NCBI RefSeq assembly: GCF_003051105.1
Contig: NZ_QAOO01000003.1
Span: 62,001-126,000, forward strand
Direction of reading: 5' to 3'
DNA: 64,000 bases
From: Nitrosomonas nitrosa
GTDB taxonomy: Bacteria > Pseudomonadota > Gammaproteobacteria > Burkholderiales > Nitrosomonadaceae
Shown: positions 56,469 to 64,000 of the stretch, piece by piece
Layout: every line of letters begins with the position of its first letter
How positions within the stretch are numbered: the stretch's first letter is position 1
Notes under the pieces: model-generated
Told to the model about the DNA's origin: nothing
Databases searched by the model: none
Seen by the model: only the letters and a program-made list of their open reading frames with translations
Made by a program: the position numbers and the translations under genes

Positions 56469-57373
56469 GGCTGGATTTTCCGTGGCGGTATAAAGCCTGT
56501 TTCTCCTGGACCAGGTGCGGCTGGCGGGCTGCCAAACAGTAGGCTTTGCGGTTGTTCTTCCAGTTTGAGTAACATGCGATTGATATGGTGGGTACTTTGA
56601 GTTATCGCAGAGGTGACCTCCCGTAATCTGGGCAGGCTGTCTGCAATTTCGTGGCTACTTTGTGTCAGGCCGTCCAGCAACCCTTCCCGCTGATTGAGTT
56701 TGGCAATGGTTTGATTGATATCGGATAGCAGTTGGTGGGTTTGTTTCATCACCTGGCTCGCTTCATGGGTGACTTCCGGCAGGGATTGAACGCCTAATTG
56801 CAATTGTTCCATCAAACTATCGGAACGGCGGATGGCCTGAGCGAGATGCGTGAGGATGGCACCGAATTGGGCTTGATTTTGCTCGTTCAACAACGCGTCG
56901 ATCCGTTTGATCGCCTGATTGGCGTTTCTAATCAAATCCTCGAAAGAATTCGACAGCTCTCTCATGAACGAAGGCCGCAAGGGAATGCGCGCATCGTGAG
57001 GGAGTCGTTCGGTGGATGGCTCCTTACCTTCGATATTCAATTCGACAAAGGCAAGTCCGGTAAAACCTTGTGTAGCGAGTTGCGCATAGATGTTTTTAGG
57101 AAAAACAATGTTATTGCTCACAGCGATGCGTATCAGGATACGGTTGGGGTTGTCACGATCGAACTTGATGTCTTCGACCTTGCCAACCGGAACACCCCGG
57201 TAACGTACCGAAGATTCAGGATTCAACCCCGCTACCGATCCTTCTTCAGATACCAGGGTGTAATGATCATGCAGGATCTTCTGATCACTAAACCACATGA
57301 TGGCGGCGGCGGCAGCGACACCAAGGATAATGACGAATAAACCCGCGGCAAGGGCGTGAGCCCGGTTTTCCAT
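56465..57373 (-). CDS. MCE (MlaD-type) lipid-transport protein
   Basis: This 302-residue protein has one N-terminal membrane helix (residues about 10-28, AGLFVIILGVAAAAAIMWF). A single MCE domain follows: SSVRYRGVPVGKVEDIKFD, VFPKNIYAQLATQGFTGL and FVELN. The C-terminal half is a long helical, Gln-rich region that can trimerise or hexamerise into a tunnel. It is followed by the PqiC-like lipoprotein. The ATPase and permease genes (MlaF/MlaE type) that usually lie upstream are not here; the divergent fadE-like gene is. Confidence 0.9.
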   Translation of the reverse strand: MENRAHALAAGLFVIILGVAAAAAIMWFSDQKILHDHYTLVSEEGSVAGLNPESSVRYRGVPVGKVEDIKFDRDNPNRILIRIAVSNNIVFPKNIYAQLATQGFTGLAFVELNIEGKEPSTERLPHDARIPLRPSFMRELSNSFEDLIRNANQAIKRIDALLNEQNQAQFGAILTHLAQAIRRSDSLMEQLQLGVQSLPEVTHEASQVMKQTHQLLSDINQTIAKLNQREGLLDGLTQSSHEIADSLPRLREVTSAITQSTHHINRMLLKLEEQPQSLLFGSPPAAPGPGETGFIPPRKIQP

Positions 57374-57597
57374 TGATAATCCTAATGAAATGAATGCTGA
57401 TGTATGTAGGTGCTAAGATGCCGGTTCACGTAAATCTACCGGACATGAACGTTGATTGAGCATGGTTAATCACTGCGTTGATTTTACAACACCTCACGAG
57501 AATTTTGATAGCCCATTGAAAACTTCTCTACACAAGACTTGACACAAGCATTTTCTGCGGTAGTGTAACTAGCATCTTAACTTAAACAGGGAAAACT

Positions 57598-59910
57598 ATG
57601 CTCCTGTCTTTCATATTGTTCATGCTCTCGTTGATAACCATTATCGTGGTCGTTATGGTGGTTCCATTCTTGCGTCGCCACCTTTTTTCGAAATGGATTC
57701 TGAAATTTTTTCGTAGAATTCTTCCCCAGATTTCGCAGACTGAGCAAGAAGCACTGGATGCGGGTACCGTATGGTGGGAGGGTGAGTTGTTCAGCGGCAA
57801 GCCTGACTGGCATAAGTTGCTGGCTTATCCCAAGCCTGTGCTCAGCCCGGAGGAAAGCGCTTTTCTGGAAGGGCCAACCGAGCAACTCTGTGCAATGCTG
57901 GATGAGTGGCGTATTACTCATGAGCACTATGATCTGCCCCCGCCTGTGTGGCAATTTATCAAGGAGAATGGGTTTTTTGGCTTGATCATTCCTAAGGAAT
58001 ATGGCGGGTGCGGCTTTTCAGCGCTCGCACACTCCGAGGTCGTGATGAAAATCAGCTCCCGCAGCAATTCGGCAGCGGTTACGGTCATGGTGCCCAATTC
58101 GTTGGGGCCGGCGGAATTGCTATTGCATTACGGAACAGAAGAACAAAAGCAACATTATTTGCCGCGTTTGGCAAAAGGTAACGAGGTGCCTTGTTTTGCG
58201 CTGACAGGACCTGAAGCGGGCTCCGACGCGGGGGCGTTGCCCGATGTGGGAATCGTCTGTCGAGGCGAATTCAATGGACAGCAAGACGTCCTTGGCATGC
58301 GTGTCACATGGGAGAAACGCTATATTACTTTGGGCCCGGTTGCGACTATTTTAGGGCTGGCATTCAAGCTGCGCGACCCGGACGGATTGCTGGGCAGCGA
58401 AGAGGAGCTAGGCATTACGCTGGCGTTGATTCCAACCAATACGCCTGGCGTCAATATCGGCCGGCGTCATTTTCCATTAAATGGGGCCTTCCAGAATGGA
58501 CCGAACTCTGGCAAGGATGTATTCATTCCGATGGAATGGGTAATCGGTGGGCGTGAAGGCGTGGGCAACGGTTGGAAAATGTTGATGAACTGCCTGGCTG
58601 CTGGGCGAGCGATATCGTTACCGGCTACCAGTACAGGCGCAGCCAAACTGGCAGCACGCACGAGTGGGGCCTATGGACGCGTGCGGGTGCAATTCAAGCT
58701 GCCGATCGGTTATTTCGAGGGCGTCGAGGAGGTCTTGGCGCGCATTGCTGGCAACACTTATATGATGGATGCTGCGAGAGTCATGACAGCCGGTGCTGTC
58801 GACCTGGGAGAAAAACCATCAGTAGTCTCGGCTATCGTCAAATACCATTTGACCGAGCGCAGTCGCCAGGCGATCAACGATGCCATGGATGTCCATGGCG
58901 GTAAAGGCATTTGTATGGGGCCAAGCAATTATCTTGCGCGCACCTATCAGCAAATTCCAGTGGGCATTACCGTGGAAGGCGCCAATATTTTGACGCGTAA
59001 TATGATCATTTTCGGTCAAGGTGCGATTCGCGGCCACCCTTATGTATTGCAGGAAATCAATGCCGCTAGTGATCCGGATAAAAAACGCGGCTTGGTGTCG
59101 TTTGACCAGGCGTTGATCAGCCATATTGCGTTCAGTGTGCGCAATGTGTTTCGCAGTTTCTTGTATGGGGTAGGTAGCCGGTATATCAAAGGGGTGCCTG
59201 AAGGCGTGCTGAGTGACACCGTTGGCTACTATCAGCAATTGACTCGTTTCTCGGCAGCATTCGCCCTGTTTACCGACATTGCCATGCTGAAGTTGGGAGG
59301 GGCACTCAAACGTAAAGAGCGGCTGTCAGCCAGACTGGGCGATATTCTCAGTATGCTGTACTTATGTTCCGCAACGCTTAAACGTTTTGAGGATGATGGG
59401 CGGCCTGCCGCAGATCTGCCATTGTTGCACTGGTCGATGCAGGATGCGCTTTATCGAATTCAGCAAGCTTTTGATGAATTGCTGCGGAATGTGCCGTGGC
59501 ACTTCTTGATGCGGGCAGGGATGCGTCTACTGATCTTTCCGTTGGGAAGGCGGCTTGCGCCCCCGTCGGATACGCTTTCCCATTCCGTTGCCAGGCTTAT
59601 TTTGGCGCCAGGGGAAGCACGTGATCGTCTCACGGCAGGAATTTATGTGCCAACGGCCGATAGTGAACCATTGGCGCAACTCGAACAAGCTTTGGAGTGT
59701 GCAATCGCATGCGAGGTAATCGAGAATAAATTAGGCGATGCGGTCAAGGCGGGGCACCTGACTGGGCAAAATGACGCGAAAGCAGCTGAGGCACTAACGC
59801 GCGGCATCATTACATCCGAAGAGGCAGCGTTGCTCGAAAAAATGAAAGTGCTGCGGCGTCAGGTGATAATGGTCGATGATTTTCCACCTAATCTTAGAGG
59901 CTGTGAATAA
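57598..59910 (+). CDS. fadE: Membrane-anchored acyl-CoA dehydrogenase (FadE-like)
   Basis: This 770-residue protein has an N-terminal hydrophobic anchor (LLSFILFMLSLITIIVVVMV) before the acyl-CoA dehydrogenase core. FALTGPEAGSDAGALPD and KRYITLGPVATILGLAFKL are the FAD/substrate region, and GGKGICMGPSNYLARTYQQI the C-terminal FAD contact. A DUF1974-type C-terminal domain follows, as in E. coli FadE. It catalyses the first oxidation of fatty acyl-CoA. Start ATG 57598 follows AAACAGGGAAAA. Confidence 0.93.
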   Translation: MLLSFILFMLSLITIIVVVMVVPFLRRHLFSKWILKFFRRILPQISQTEQEALDAGTVWWEGELFSGKPDWHKLLAYPKPVLSPEESAFLEGPTEQLCAMLDEWRITHEHYDLPPPVWQFIKENGFFGLIIPKEYGGCGFSALAHSEVVMKISSRSNSAAVTVMVPNSLGPAELLLHYGTEEQKQHYLPRLAKGNEVPCFALTGPEAGSDAGALPDVGIVCRGEFNGQQDVLGMRVTWEKRYITLGPVATILGLAFKLRDPDGLLGSEEELGITLALIPTNTPGVNIGRRHFPLNGAFQNGPNSGKDVFIPMEWVIGGREGVGNGWKMLMNCLAAGRAISLPATSTGAAKLAARTSGAYGRVRVQFKLPIGYFEGVEEVLARIAGNTYMMDAARVMTAGAVDLGEKPSVVSAIVKYHLTERSRQAINDAMDVHGGKGICMGPSNYLARTYQQIPVGITVEGANILTRNMIIFGQGAIRGHPYVLQEINAASDPDKKRGLVSFDQALISHIAFSVRNVFRSFLYGVGSRYIKGVPEGVLSDTVGYYQQLTRFSAAFALFTDIAMLKLGGALKRKERLSARLGDILSMLYLCSATLKRFEDDGRPAADLPLLHWSMQDALYRIQQAFDELLRNVPWHFLMRAGMRLLIFPLGRRLAPPSDTLSHSVARLILAPGEARDRLTAGIYVPTADSEPLAQLEQALECAIACEVIENKLGDAVKAGHLTGQNDAKAAEALTRGIITSEEAALLEKMKVLRRQVIMVDDFPPNLRGCE

Positions 59911-59956
59911 ATTAACCCTGCATTCCAATCATTCCGTTGGGCGTGTGCAGTCCGAT

Positions 59957-59978
59957 GTTTCACAACCGTTTCACAACC
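59957..59978. repeat. Tandem 11-base direct repeat before the acyl-CoA synthetase gene
   Basis: GTTTCACAACC occurs twice in succession, at 59957-59967 and 59968-59978, in the 274-base gap between the fadE- and fadD-like genes. A GAAAC occurs further on at about 60039-60043. Such half-sites could be an operator for a fatty-acid regulator, but this is inference. No gene was seen in the rest of the gap. Confidence 0.45.
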
Positions 59979-60184
59979 TTTTAGGAGGCAGCAAGAACAG
60001 CGTCATAACCAATAGCGCCGACCAGTAGATTGTTAAAGTGAAACGAGTGCCCTTCATGGCGGGTTTGTAAGACTGCTCTGTAGCGGACTTGATGCGCTAA
60101 ACCAAGCGGCAAATTGTAGTGGTTAGGCAGGAACGATCTACTGGGTTTTTGTGAATAGCGAAATTATACAAACAGGGAGTAAAA

Positions 60185-62029
60185 GTGACAGACAATCAGC
60201 GCACTCAAACAGATGTGATTCCGGTAGAAGTAGCTAAAACGCTCGACGGTTTATTTCGGGAGCGCGTACGCCGTTCACCCCAATCCATAGCATATCGGGA
60301 TTACGATGTAACGGCGGAAAAATGGATCGACTATACTTGGGCGGAAATGGCAGGGGCGATCGCGCGCTGGCAGACTGCGCTTTCGAGTGAAAATCTGACC
60401 CCGGGTGATCGTGTGGCGGTAATGTCGAGAAACTGCCCGCAGTGGGTAATGTTCGAACAGGCGGCCATCGGATTGGGGTTGGTGGTTGTGCCCCTTTATA
60501 CTGAAGATCGTGCGGAAAATGCAGCTTATTGCTTGCAGCATTCCGGTGCCAAATTACTGTTAGTAGAAAAATTGACACAGTGGGAAACGTTCTCCGAAGT
60601 AACAGAACAACTTGTTGAATTGTCGCGCATCGTTGTCATGACGCTATCCGTGGATGAGGCGTCTCAACCGAATGATGAACGCGTGGTGGCATTGAGTGGG
60701 TGGTTGCCCGAGCAAGCAAGCGAAAGTAAACATTCGGATAGCGACCCGCACGCACTTGCAACGATCATTTATACGTCTGGCACGACGGGGCGACCTAAGG
60801 GCGTGATGCTCAGTCATCACAATATCCTGACCAATGCCCATGCCTCCGCTCAAATTGTGACGGTCACCTCCGATGATTTACTGCTTTCTTTTTTACCGTT
60901 ATCTCACACTTTCGAGCGCACCGCAGGCTACTATGTGCCGATGATGTGTGGCGCAACGATTGCTTATGCACGCTCGATCCAGCAACTGCAAGAGGATTTG
61001 CTCACCATTCGCCCCACCATTTTGGTATCTGTACCACGCATTTATGAACGCATTTATGCTGGCATTCGTACCAAGTTGGATGAAGGCCCGGCATTTGCCA
61101 AAAAATTATTCAATTTTGCAGTCGATGTCGGTTACAGCCGATTCGAGTATCAGCAAGGGCGAGGCCGTTGGCGCCCCGCACACTTGTTATGGCCACTGTT
61201 GGATAAGTTGGTCGCACGCAAATTGATGGATAAGCTGGGTGGACGGTTGCAGCAAGTGATGAGCGGGGGGGCTGCGCTGTCACCTGAGATTTCACGTATT
61301 TTCATTGGTCTAGGGTTGCCGATATTGCAGGGCTATGGCATGACAGAAACCAGCCCTGTCATAAGCGCTAATCGTCTCGACAATAATCTGCCTTCGAGCG
61401 TAGGGCCGCCTATTCCGGGTGTGGAAGTCAAGCTGGGCCAGCATGATGCCTTATTGGTGCGCGGCCCTAATGTCATGCTGGGTTACTGGAACAATCCGGA
61501 AGCGACGCGAGCGATTATTTCCGATGATGGCTGGTTGAATACCGGTGATATTGCCAGTATCGACGAACAAGGGCGAATTACCATAACGGGCCGCCTGAAA
61601 GATATCATCGTGACTTCAACGGGTGAGAAAGTGCCGCCAGCTGATATGGAAGCGGCTATCTTACGGGATCCATCGTTCGAACAAGTCATGGTCATTGGTG
61701 AAGGGCGTTCTTATTTGAGTGCATTGGTCGTATTGAGCAAGCGTGGCTGGGAAAACGTTGCCGCACAATGTAGGGTACAGGCCGATCCGGTCCAGCTCGC
61801 AGAGAATGAGCAAGCTCGAGAAAGGGTGCTGGAGATGATAACTCAGCAAATCAGAGAATTTCCCGGCTATGCCAAGCTTTATCAGGTTGCCTTGATCCCT
61901 GAACCCTGGACTGTCGATAATGAAATGCTGACACCAACGTTGAAATTGAAGCGGGCAAAAATCATGGAACGCTATAAGGATATCATCGAAGAGCTGTATG
62001 CTAGGCGTTCAGAAGGGAAAAACGAATAA
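60185..62029 (+). CDS. Long-chain acyl-CoA synthetase (AMP-forming)
   Basis: This 614-residue enzyme activates fatty acids with ATP and CoA. Motif 1 is IIYTSGTTGRPKGVMLSHHN, motif 2 GYGMTETSPVISANR, and motif 3 GWLNTGDIASIDEQGRITI. The C-terminal lysine region ITGRLKDIIVTSTGEKVPP is intact. Length and motif spacing fit the FadD15/FAA1-like branch of long-chain synthetases. Start is GTG at 60185 with GGGAG upstream. With fadE and the thioesterase it forms a fatty-acid module. Confidence 0.92.
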   Translation: MTDNQRTQTDVIPVEVAKTLDGLFRERVRRSPQSIAYRDYDVTAEKWIDYTWAEMAGAIARWQTALSSENLTPGDRVAVMSRNCPQWVMFEQAAIGLGLVVVPLYTEDRAENAAYCLQHSGAKLLLVEKLTQWETFSEVTEQLVELSRIVVMTLSVDEASQPNDERVVALSGWLPEQASESKHSDSDPHALATIIYTSGTTGRPKGVMLSHHNILTNAHASAQIVTVTSDDLLLSFLPLSHTFERTAGYYVPMMCGATIAYARSIQQLQEDLLTIRPTILVSVPRIYERIYAGIRTKLDEGPAFAKKLFNFAVDVGYSRFEYQQGRGRWRPAHLLWPLLDKLVARKLMDKLGGRLQQVMSGGAALSPEISRIFIGLGLPILQGYGMTETSPVISANRLDNNLPSSVGPPIPGVEVKLGQHDALLVRGPNVMLGYWNNPEATRAIISDDGWLNTGDIASIDEQGRITITGRLKDIIVTSTGEKVPPADMEAAILRDPSFEQVMVIGEGRSYLSALVVLSKRGWENVAAQCRVQADPVQLAENEQARERVLEMITQQIREFPGYAKLYQVALIPEPWTVDNEMLTPTLKLKRAKIMERYKDIIEELYARRSEGKNE

Positions 62030-62097
62030 ATTACTGCACGCGCGATTTCATTTTAACCGCTGGTGTAGGTTTTTCTAAGGATTACGGAAAGACAAAA

Positions 62098-62520
62098 ATG
62101 CTAAACATACCAAGTGATCCGACCTTGCATGTTGCCTTGCCAGGCGGGCAGCCTATCCTGCGTACCGTGCCAATGCCCGCGGATACCAATCATGCAGGGG
62201 ATATTTTCGGGGGTTGGATTATGTCGCAAGTGGACATGGCAGGCAGTATTGTTGGCATTCGGTGTGCACGTGGGCGCGTTGCCACCGTCGCCGTCAATTC
62301 TTTCGTGTTCAAACAGCCTGTGTTTGTGGGTGATATCGTCAGTTTTTACGCCGATATCGTCAAAATAGGACGAACCTCGATCACTGTCGACGTGTCGGTC
62401 TACGCGCAACGCGGTGTACGTGAAGGCGGTGAGGAAATTTGTATCAAAGTAACCGAAGCTGTGTTGACTTACGTGGCCATCGACGAACAGCGTCGGCCCA
62501 GGATGGTGCCCCAGGAATAG
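62098..62520 (+). CDS. Hotdog-fold acyl-CoA thioesterase (YciA-like)
   Basis: This 140-residue protein has the YciA signature NHAGDIFGGWIMSQVDMAGS with the catalytic aspartate and NSFVFKQPVFVGDIVSFYAD. A C-terminal helix IKVTEAVLTYVAID follows. It hydrolyses acyl-CoAs to free CoA. It lies 68 bases after the acyl-CoA synthetase gene, same strand, so the two opposing activities may be co-expressed. Confidence 0.93.
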   Translation: MLNIPSDPTLHVALPGGQPILRTVPMPADTNHAGDIFGGWIMSQVDMAGSIVGIRCARGRVATVAVNSFVFKQPVFVGDIVSFYADIVKIGRTSITVDVSVYAQRGVREGGEEICIKVTEAVLTYVAIDEQRRPRMVPQE

Positions 62521-62572
62521 TGAGACTTAATTTATTCTGCCCCAATTGACAGGTGCGCGAAGCATAGACATC

Positions 62573-63013
62573 ATGAGACGACAAATAACTGCCATCACGT
62601 TTGCCACGATTGCGTTTTTTTTGTATGGCTGTGATGCGGAAGTGCCGACACCTGTAGCACACCAAGCGGCAAGTGGGCATGTGAGCGTGAATTCTCTCGA
62701 TTGGCAGGGTCGGTATTCGGGTGTTTTGCCTTGCGCTGATTGTCCGGGGATCGTGACCTTGCTCACGCTTGATCTAGATCAATCGTATCGTCTCAGCAAA
62801 TACTATTTAGGCAAGGATGATAAGCTATTTGAGCAACGGGGTGTATTTATCTGGGAAGAGAAGGGCAGTGTCATTCATTTGCAAAATTCACCGGATGGAC
62901 CCGATCGTTATCAAGTTGGTGAGAATATCCTTTTTCAGCTCGACAAACAGGGAAAAAGAATCAGCGGCGATTTGGCAGAGGATTATATTCTGCACAAGGT
63001 TAAAGACGATTAA
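62573..63013 (+). CDS. NlpE N-terminal-domain lipoprotein
   Basis: About 146 residues from ATG 62573; a frame open to 62546 is less likely because the signal peptide begins at MRRQITAITFATIAFFLYGC, with lipobox LYGC. The NlpE N-terminal domain is recognised by WQGRYSGVLPCADCPGIVTL with the CxxC pair, then LSKYYLGKDDKLFEQRG. The C-terminal OB domain of E. coli NlpE is absent. E. coli NlpE senses surface contact and lipoprotein-sorting faults through the Cpx pathway. A role in copper or redox stress is possible. Confidence 0.85.
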   Translation: MRRQITAITFATIAFFLYGCDAEVPTPVAHQAASGHVSVNSLDWQGRYSGVLPCADCPGIVTLLTLDLDQSYRLSKYYLGKDDKLFEQRGVFIWEEKGSVIHLQNSPDGPDRYQVGENILFQLDKQGKRISGDLAEDYILHKVKDD

Positions 63014-63074
63014 AACGGAGTACTACACATTTCGTTGCTCTTATCTCTTTTGAGGGTGACCGGGTTGAACGATC

Positions 63075-64000
63075 ATGAATGAGGCGCCCCCTAAACCACT
63101 GAAAGCGCCGGATATCGATCGGGTTATTCGCTATCATATCCAGACGAAGCATCATTTCAATCGTTATGCGAGATCCTTGGGGTATCTCGATTGGTCAAGC
63201 CAGCCCGATCCATTTCGGCGATTCGAGGGCGCGCCCTTGATCGCACTGCCATTGCTGGCGCCGGATGAATCGCCGCGATCACCTGTCTATGATGCACTCT
63301 TCCGATACGGTTCCGTTGATAGTCAACCTGTCAGTATTCGTTCGCTGTCCAGATTCCTGGAGCTTTCACTGGCTTTGTCTGCGTGGAAGAAAAGCGGGGC
63401 CTCCGAATGGGCTTTGCGTAGCAATCCTTCTTCGGGCAATCTGCATCCGACCGAGGGCTATCTTGTTATACCGCAGAGCGAAGGACTCGATCTTCAATCT
63501 GGGCTCTATCACTATGCGCCTAAAGAACATGGTTTGGAGTGGCGAGCGGCATTCCAGGATGAAGAATTGGCAAGATTGATGTCGCCATTTCCATCGGGCG
63601 CGTTTCTGTTCGGGCTTTCGTCAATTCATTGGCGGGAAGCCTGGAAGTATGGCGAGCGGGCGTTTCGCTATTGCAATCATGATGTTGGGCACGCGCTTGG
63701 CGCTGCACGGGTCGCGGCGGCAACACTGGGTTGGAAAATGGCGTTGCTGGAGGGTATGGAGCAAAGGACAGTGGCACGCCTTTTGGGGGTCGACCGTAGT
63801 AGCGATTTTGTCTCGGCAGAACAGGAGCATCCGGACTGCCTGGCAGTGATCTGGCCATGCGATGCAAGCCATGATGCAGGGGCTGATGTCAATCCGCAGG
63901 AAATACCGTTGCTGTTGGATACGTCGATTGTGGATGCGCTTGCGGCTATGACATGGCAGGGAAAAGCGAACCGGCTGAGTAGCGAGCATGGCGTGCACTG
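63075..64000 (+). CDS. SagB-type dehydrogenase/nitroreductase family protein (3' end outside window)
   Basis: The frame from ATG 63075 stays open to the window end (about 308 residues). It begins NEAPPKPLKAPDIDRVIRYH and contains the flavin-binding signature ALRSNPSSGNLHPTEGYLVI near residue 120. LYHYAPKEHGLEW and EAWKYGERAFRYCNHDVGHA then GAARVAAATLGWKMALLEG follow, all typical of SagB-like proteins. SagB homologues are FMN oxidases of azoline precursors, but many stand-alone members have no known peptide substrate. No leader peptide or cyclodehydratase gene is visible within the window. Confidence 0.82.
   Translation, partial: MNEAPPKPLKAPDIDRVIRYHIQTKHHFNRYARSLGYLDWSSQPDPFRRFEGAPLIALPLLAPDESPRSPVYDALFRYGSVDSQPVSIRSLSRFLELSLALSAWKKSGASEWALRSNPSSGNLHPTEGYLVIPQSEGLDLQSGLYHYAPKEHGLEWRAAFQDEELARLMSPFPSGAFLFGLSSIHWREAWKYGERAFRYCNHDVGHALGAARVAAATLGWKMALLEGMEQRTVARLLGVDRSSDFVSAEQEHPDCLAVIWPCDASHDAGADVNPQEIPLLLDTSIVDALAAMTWQGKANRLSSEHGVH

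Noticed and set aside
59971-60057. 28-codon hydrophobic frame on the minus strand
   Set aside because: It could make one membrane helix but has no ribosome site or recognisable family, and it lies in the fadE-fadD gap that probably holds a promoter.
63075-64000. A complete peptide-modification cluster around the SagB-like gene
   Set aside because: No YcaO, leader peptide or transporter gene lies upstream; only the nitroreductase-like frame is visible.

Overview
The window reads as a chromosome segment of a betaproteobacterium. Gene content fits the Nitrosomonadaceae (Nitrosomonas-like): squalene synthase plus HpnA hopanoid genes, a carboxysome-type PII-like protein, the lptD-surA-pdxA-ksgA cluster, lysA preceded by a tiny LptM lipoprotein, and thrB next to a DUF2782 gene and polA. 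This taxonomic call is inference from gene content; no rRNA or tRNA gene is present in the window.

Layout. 1-16.6 kb is core housekeeping: the 3' part of uvrD, a BPSS1780-type membrane protein, thrB, DUF2782, a LOG-family protein, polA, pepP, a dynamin-like GTPase, a ketosamine kinase, argH, a membrane sensor-like protein, murA and ridA. recG follows. 18.7-21.6 kb is a small accessory patch: a 38-residue membrane protein with its own promoter and hairpin, a HicAB pair, a decayed zapE/AFG1 gene, and a BrnT toxin with an HTH antitoxin. 21.6-34.9 kb is core again: a DinG/YoaA-type helicase, lptD-surA-pdxA-ksgA, hemF, aroC, an alkA-ogt pair, a TrmH-type RNA methylase and an orphan PII-like gene.

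35.4-46.8 kb is the main accessory region. It opens with a decayed ISAs1-type transposon carrying a DUF4338 (DruA-like) domain. Next come a frameshifted HVO_A0114/TumA-like regulator and a small unknown gene. Then five tightly packed genes run in one direction: hsdR, hsdM, hsdS, an OLD-family ATPase/TOPRIM nuclease (GajA-like) and a UvrD-like helicase (GajB-like). The hsdM/hsdS and OLD/UvrD junctions are ATGA overlaps, and hsdS and the OLD gene are 22 bases apart. The block looks like one composite defence operon, a type I restriction-modification system joined to a Gabija-type pair, and it is visibly more GC-rich than its surroundings. It is the strongest candidate for an unusual system here.

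46.8-64 kb returns to core and semi-core genes: tex, an HD-GYP phosphodiesterase, a RIO-type kinase, an lptM-lysA-squalene synthase-hpnA run, an MCE/PqiC lipid-transport pair without its ATPase or permease, a fatty-acid module (fadE-, fadD- and yciA-like), an NlpE-domain lipoprotein, and a SagB/nitroreductase-like gene cut by the window end.

No CRISPR array, tRNA, rRNA or complete insertion sequence was seen.
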